In this document: piece by piece, positions 12,738 to 14,289 of the stretch
How positions within the stretch are numbered: the first letter of the stretch is position 1
Layout: the number at the start of each line of letters is the position of its first letter
Assembly (NCBI GenBank): GCA_013140955.1
Contig: JABFRY010000473.1
Location: 1-14,289 of the forward strand
DNA from: Acidobacteriota bacterium
Lineage (GTDB): Bacteria; Acidobacteriota; Vicinamibacteria; Vicinamibacterales; UBA2999
Length of the DNA stretch: 14,289 bases
Reading direction: 5' to 3'
The notes under the pieces: generated by a model
Databases searched by the model: none
Told to the model about the DNA's origin: nothing
Seen by the model: only the letters and a program-made list of their open reading frames with translations
Made by a program: the position numbers and the translations under genes

Positions 12738-13844
12738 TCAGACGGCGGTGAGCGCGTAGCTGGTGCTGCGGCCGCCGGCCTGGTTGCGCACCAGCACGCC
12801 GCGTTCGACGAGCTGCTGGATGTCGCGCAGCGCCGTGTCGTTCGAGCACTTCGTGAGCGCCGCCCACTTCGACGTGGTGAGGTTGCCCTCGAAGCCGTCG
12901 ATGAGCCTGCCGATCACCAGCCGCTGGCGATCGTTGAGCGACACGTCCCGCAGCCGCTCCCAGCAGCGGGCCTTCTCGATGACGCCCGAGAGCCCGGCCT
13001 GCGCACCGAGGATGGCACGGGTGAGGCACCCGAGGAACCACTCCATCCATGCCGTGACGTCCATCGTGCCTTGCTGCGTGCGTTCCAGGATGCCGTAGTA
13101 GTCGGCGCGCTCCTCGCGGATCTGCGCAGACATGCTGTAGAACCGCTGCGCGCCGCCTTCCGACCGCGCGAGCAGCATGTCGCCCAGCGCCCGCGCGATG
13201 CGGCCGTTGCCATCGTCGAAGGGATGAAGCGTCACGAACCACAGGTGCGCGAGCGCGGCCTTGAGCACGGGCTCGATGGTGGTGTCGGCGTTAACCCACT
13301 CGAGGAACTGGCGCATTTCATCGTCGAGTCGCGCGGCGGCCGGGGCCTGGAAGTGCACGCGTTCGCGTCCCACGGGGCCCGACACCACCTGCATCGGTGC
13401 CGCGTGATCGTCTCGCCACGCGCCCACCGCAATGCGGTGCATCCCGCTGCGCCCGGTGGGGAAGAGCGACGCGTGCCAGCCGAAGAGCCGCTCCACCGTC
13501 AGCGGCTCGGCGCAGCGCTGCGTCGCGTCGAGCATCATCTCCACCACGCCCTCGACGTGCCGGTCCGCCGCCGGCAGGCCACCGACGTCGAGGCCCAGGC
13601 GACGCGCGACCGACGAGCGCACCTGGTCGGCATCCAGTGTCTCGCCCTCGATGTCGCTGCTCTTCACGACATCGTCGGTGAGCGTCCGGAGCGCGGCCTC
13701 GTCGCGCAGCGTGAAGCCGAGCGCCTCCATGTGCCCAAGCAGGCGTCCCTGCTGGTGGCGAGCTGCCGCCAGGGGCGCCGTCAGGCGGCGCTCGTCCCAG
13801 CGGAACCTGGGCCAGTCGGGTAGCTCGTGGATGTAGTCAGGCAT
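12738..13844 (-). CDS. Fic family protein (class II, autoinhibited) with C-terminal winged helix
   Basis: A 368-residue Fic-domain protein, probably an AMP-transferase acting on a protein. Order: DUF4172-type N-terminus (YIHELPDWPRFRWDERRL); the inhibitory helix with the [S/T]xxxE[G/N] motif as S62...E66-G67; the Fic core with the full active-site motif H207-PFDDGNGR (H207, D211, R215); and a C-terminal winged-helix (about 303-368, with TTSKWAALTKCSNDTALRDIQQLVERGVL). Having its own inhibitory helix makes it class II, so it needs no separate antitoxin. The length matches family members. The ATG at 13844 lies just behind a perfect TATAAT (13870-13865). The winged helix suggests that it regulates its own promoter, where repeated GCGGTGA sites are found. 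It lies just ahead of the ParS/Xre-like gene. Confidence 0.94.
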   Translation of the reverse strand: MPDYIHELPDWPRFRWDERRLTAPLAAARHQQGRLLGHMEALGFTLRDEAALRTLTDDVVKSSDIEGETLDADQVRSSVARRLGLDVGGLPAADRHVEGVVEMMLDATQRCAEPLTVERLFGWHASLFPTGRSGMHRIAVGAWRDDHAAPMQVVSGPVGRERVHFQAPAAARLDDEMRQFLEWVNADTTIEPVLKAALAHLWFVTLHPFDDGNGRIARALGDMLLARSEGGAQRFYSMSAQIREERADYYGILERTQQGTMDVTAWMEWFLGCLTRAILGAQAGLSGVIEKARCWERLRDVSLNDRQRLVIGRLIDGFEGNLTTSKWAALTKCSNDTALRDIQQLVERGVLVRNQAGGRSTSYALTAV

Positions 13845-14175
13845 TCACCGCTCTATGTGCGGTGATTATACCGGCAATCGCCGCGGATAGCAGATATTTG
13901 ACGCGGATAATGCGGTGAATGGGCACCCTAATCGCCGTATCCAGCCCGAAGTGCCCGCCGGGACCACGGTCGAGCCGGCGTGTTTCGACGGGATCCGGGG
14001 CAGCGTCCTGGGCCGGGATACATGCGGGCGGAAAGCGGGGCGGAACCGGCTCGGCGCCCCTGATGAGGAACGCGTGCAGCGGCAGCACGCCGCCGAAGGG
14101 CAGCGGGGTGAAGGCGGGCAGCACGAACGTGTCGGGTGCCACCTGCCGGGGCGAGAAGCTCGTGAGGGAATCCAT
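13837..14175 (-). pseudogene. N-terminal fragment of an MBL-fold hydrolase gene, running into fic
   Basis: From the ATG at 14175, which has GGAGG about six bases ahead, the first 44 codons (to about 14044) resemble the start of an MBL-fold hydrolase: DTFVLPAFTPLPFGG, then VLPLHAFLIRGAEPV. In intact proteins the next residues are of the type LVDTG, followed by the HxHxDH zinc motif. Here the similarity stops at AEPV and the frame continues as unrelated sequence (PPRFPPACIPAQDAAPDP...) to a stop at 13837, for 112 residues in all. No metal-binding motif is found, and the other two frames do not restore it. The ORF ends eight bases inside fic, so translation might be coupled. The likeliest reading is a gene truncated by recombination or insertion at about 14044; a chimeric small gene is less likely. 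Confidence 0.6.
13842..13921 (-). promoter_or_regulatory. fic promoter with three GCGGTGA half-sites
   Basis: On the minus strand a perfect -10 box TATAAT lies at 13870-13865, 20 bases ahead of the fic ATG; the -35 (CTGCTA, 13893-13888, 17-base spacing) is poor. TGCGGTGA occurs at 13858-13865 and 13911-13918, and its complement TCACCGC at 13845-13851. TCACCGC/GCGGTGA form a 7-bp inverted repeat at 13845-13865. CATTCACCGC (13842-13851) is also the exact complement of GCGGTGAATG (13912-13921). The sites bracket the promoter and look like operators. Confidence 0.55.
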
Positions 14176-14289
14176 CGTGTCCTCCTTGTCCTGTGTGCAC
14201 ATCCGGGCGCCGGTCCGGGGTGGGCCGGCGGGCAACACCCCGTATGTGTGGGGACTGGGAGGTGCGTTACAGGGGGGCTGAGGGGGCGC
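14176..14289. other. Upstream region of the truncated MBL gene
   Basis: The last 114 bases hold the ribosome binding site of the minus-strand MBL fragment and a G-rich stretch (14271-14289). I see no gene or clear promoter boxes. The window ends here, so a divergent gene may begin beyond it. Confidence 0.4.

Noticed and set aside
13071..13823. A 250-codon plus-strand open frame opposite fic
   Set aside because: It is an antisense shadow of the Fic frame, which has the complete HPFDDGNGR active site.

Overview
This is a GC-rich, gene-dense 14.3 kb stretch of bacterial chromosome. The gene set suggests a Gram-negative acidobacterium, perhaps of the Vicinamibacteria type. It has a DUF5916 outer-membrane barrel with a CBM9-like front end, a DUF6152 protein beside a secreted protein of a kind I associate with acidobacteria, a PEP-CTERM protein, and many toxin-antitoxin (TA) type genes. 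The placement is inference from gene content; there is no rRNA or marker gene here. I see no tRNA, CRISPR array, transposase or integrase.

Layout. 231-830 (+): an exported PEBP/YbhB-like protein. 899-1709 (+): a small protein overlapping an AbiEii-like nucleotidyltransferase. 1792-1840: a nested palindrome, probably a two-way terminator, facing the end of the DUF5916 gene (4125-1912, -). 4181-6920 (+): five envelope genes in a row, namely two paralogous four-helix membrane proteins, a DUF6152 protein, a secreted protein and a cytochrome c'-like protein with its haem motif near the C-terminus. 7028-7667 (+): a VapBC pair with a palindromic operator over the antitoxin ribosome binding site. 8198-7692 and 8541-8338 (-): a signal-bearing hypothetical protein and a small charged protein with a strong hairpin between them. 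9667-8863 (-): an MntA-HepT type VII TA pair. 10900-9848 (-): a CsgG-like protein with a C-terminal SH3-like domain. 12046-11003 (-): a PEP-CTERM protein. 13844-12259 (-): a class II Fic protein followed by an Xre/MbcA-ParS antitoxin-like protein that lacks its usual RES toxin. 14175-13837 (-): the N-terminus of a metallo-beta-lactamase-fold gene that loses its family similarity after 44 codons and runs on into the fic start.

Two themes stand out. First, five TA or TA-like loci lie in one 14 kb window: nucleotidyltransferase pair, VapBC, MntA-HepT, Fic, and orphan ParS/Xre. The broken gene next to fic suggests that at least part of the region has been rearranged. Second, the 4181-6920 cluster looks like an uncharacterised envelope or redox module. 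A short motif, AGTGACTGRRT, occurs three times, always on the same strand and always between genes, and may be a dispersed repeat of this genome.
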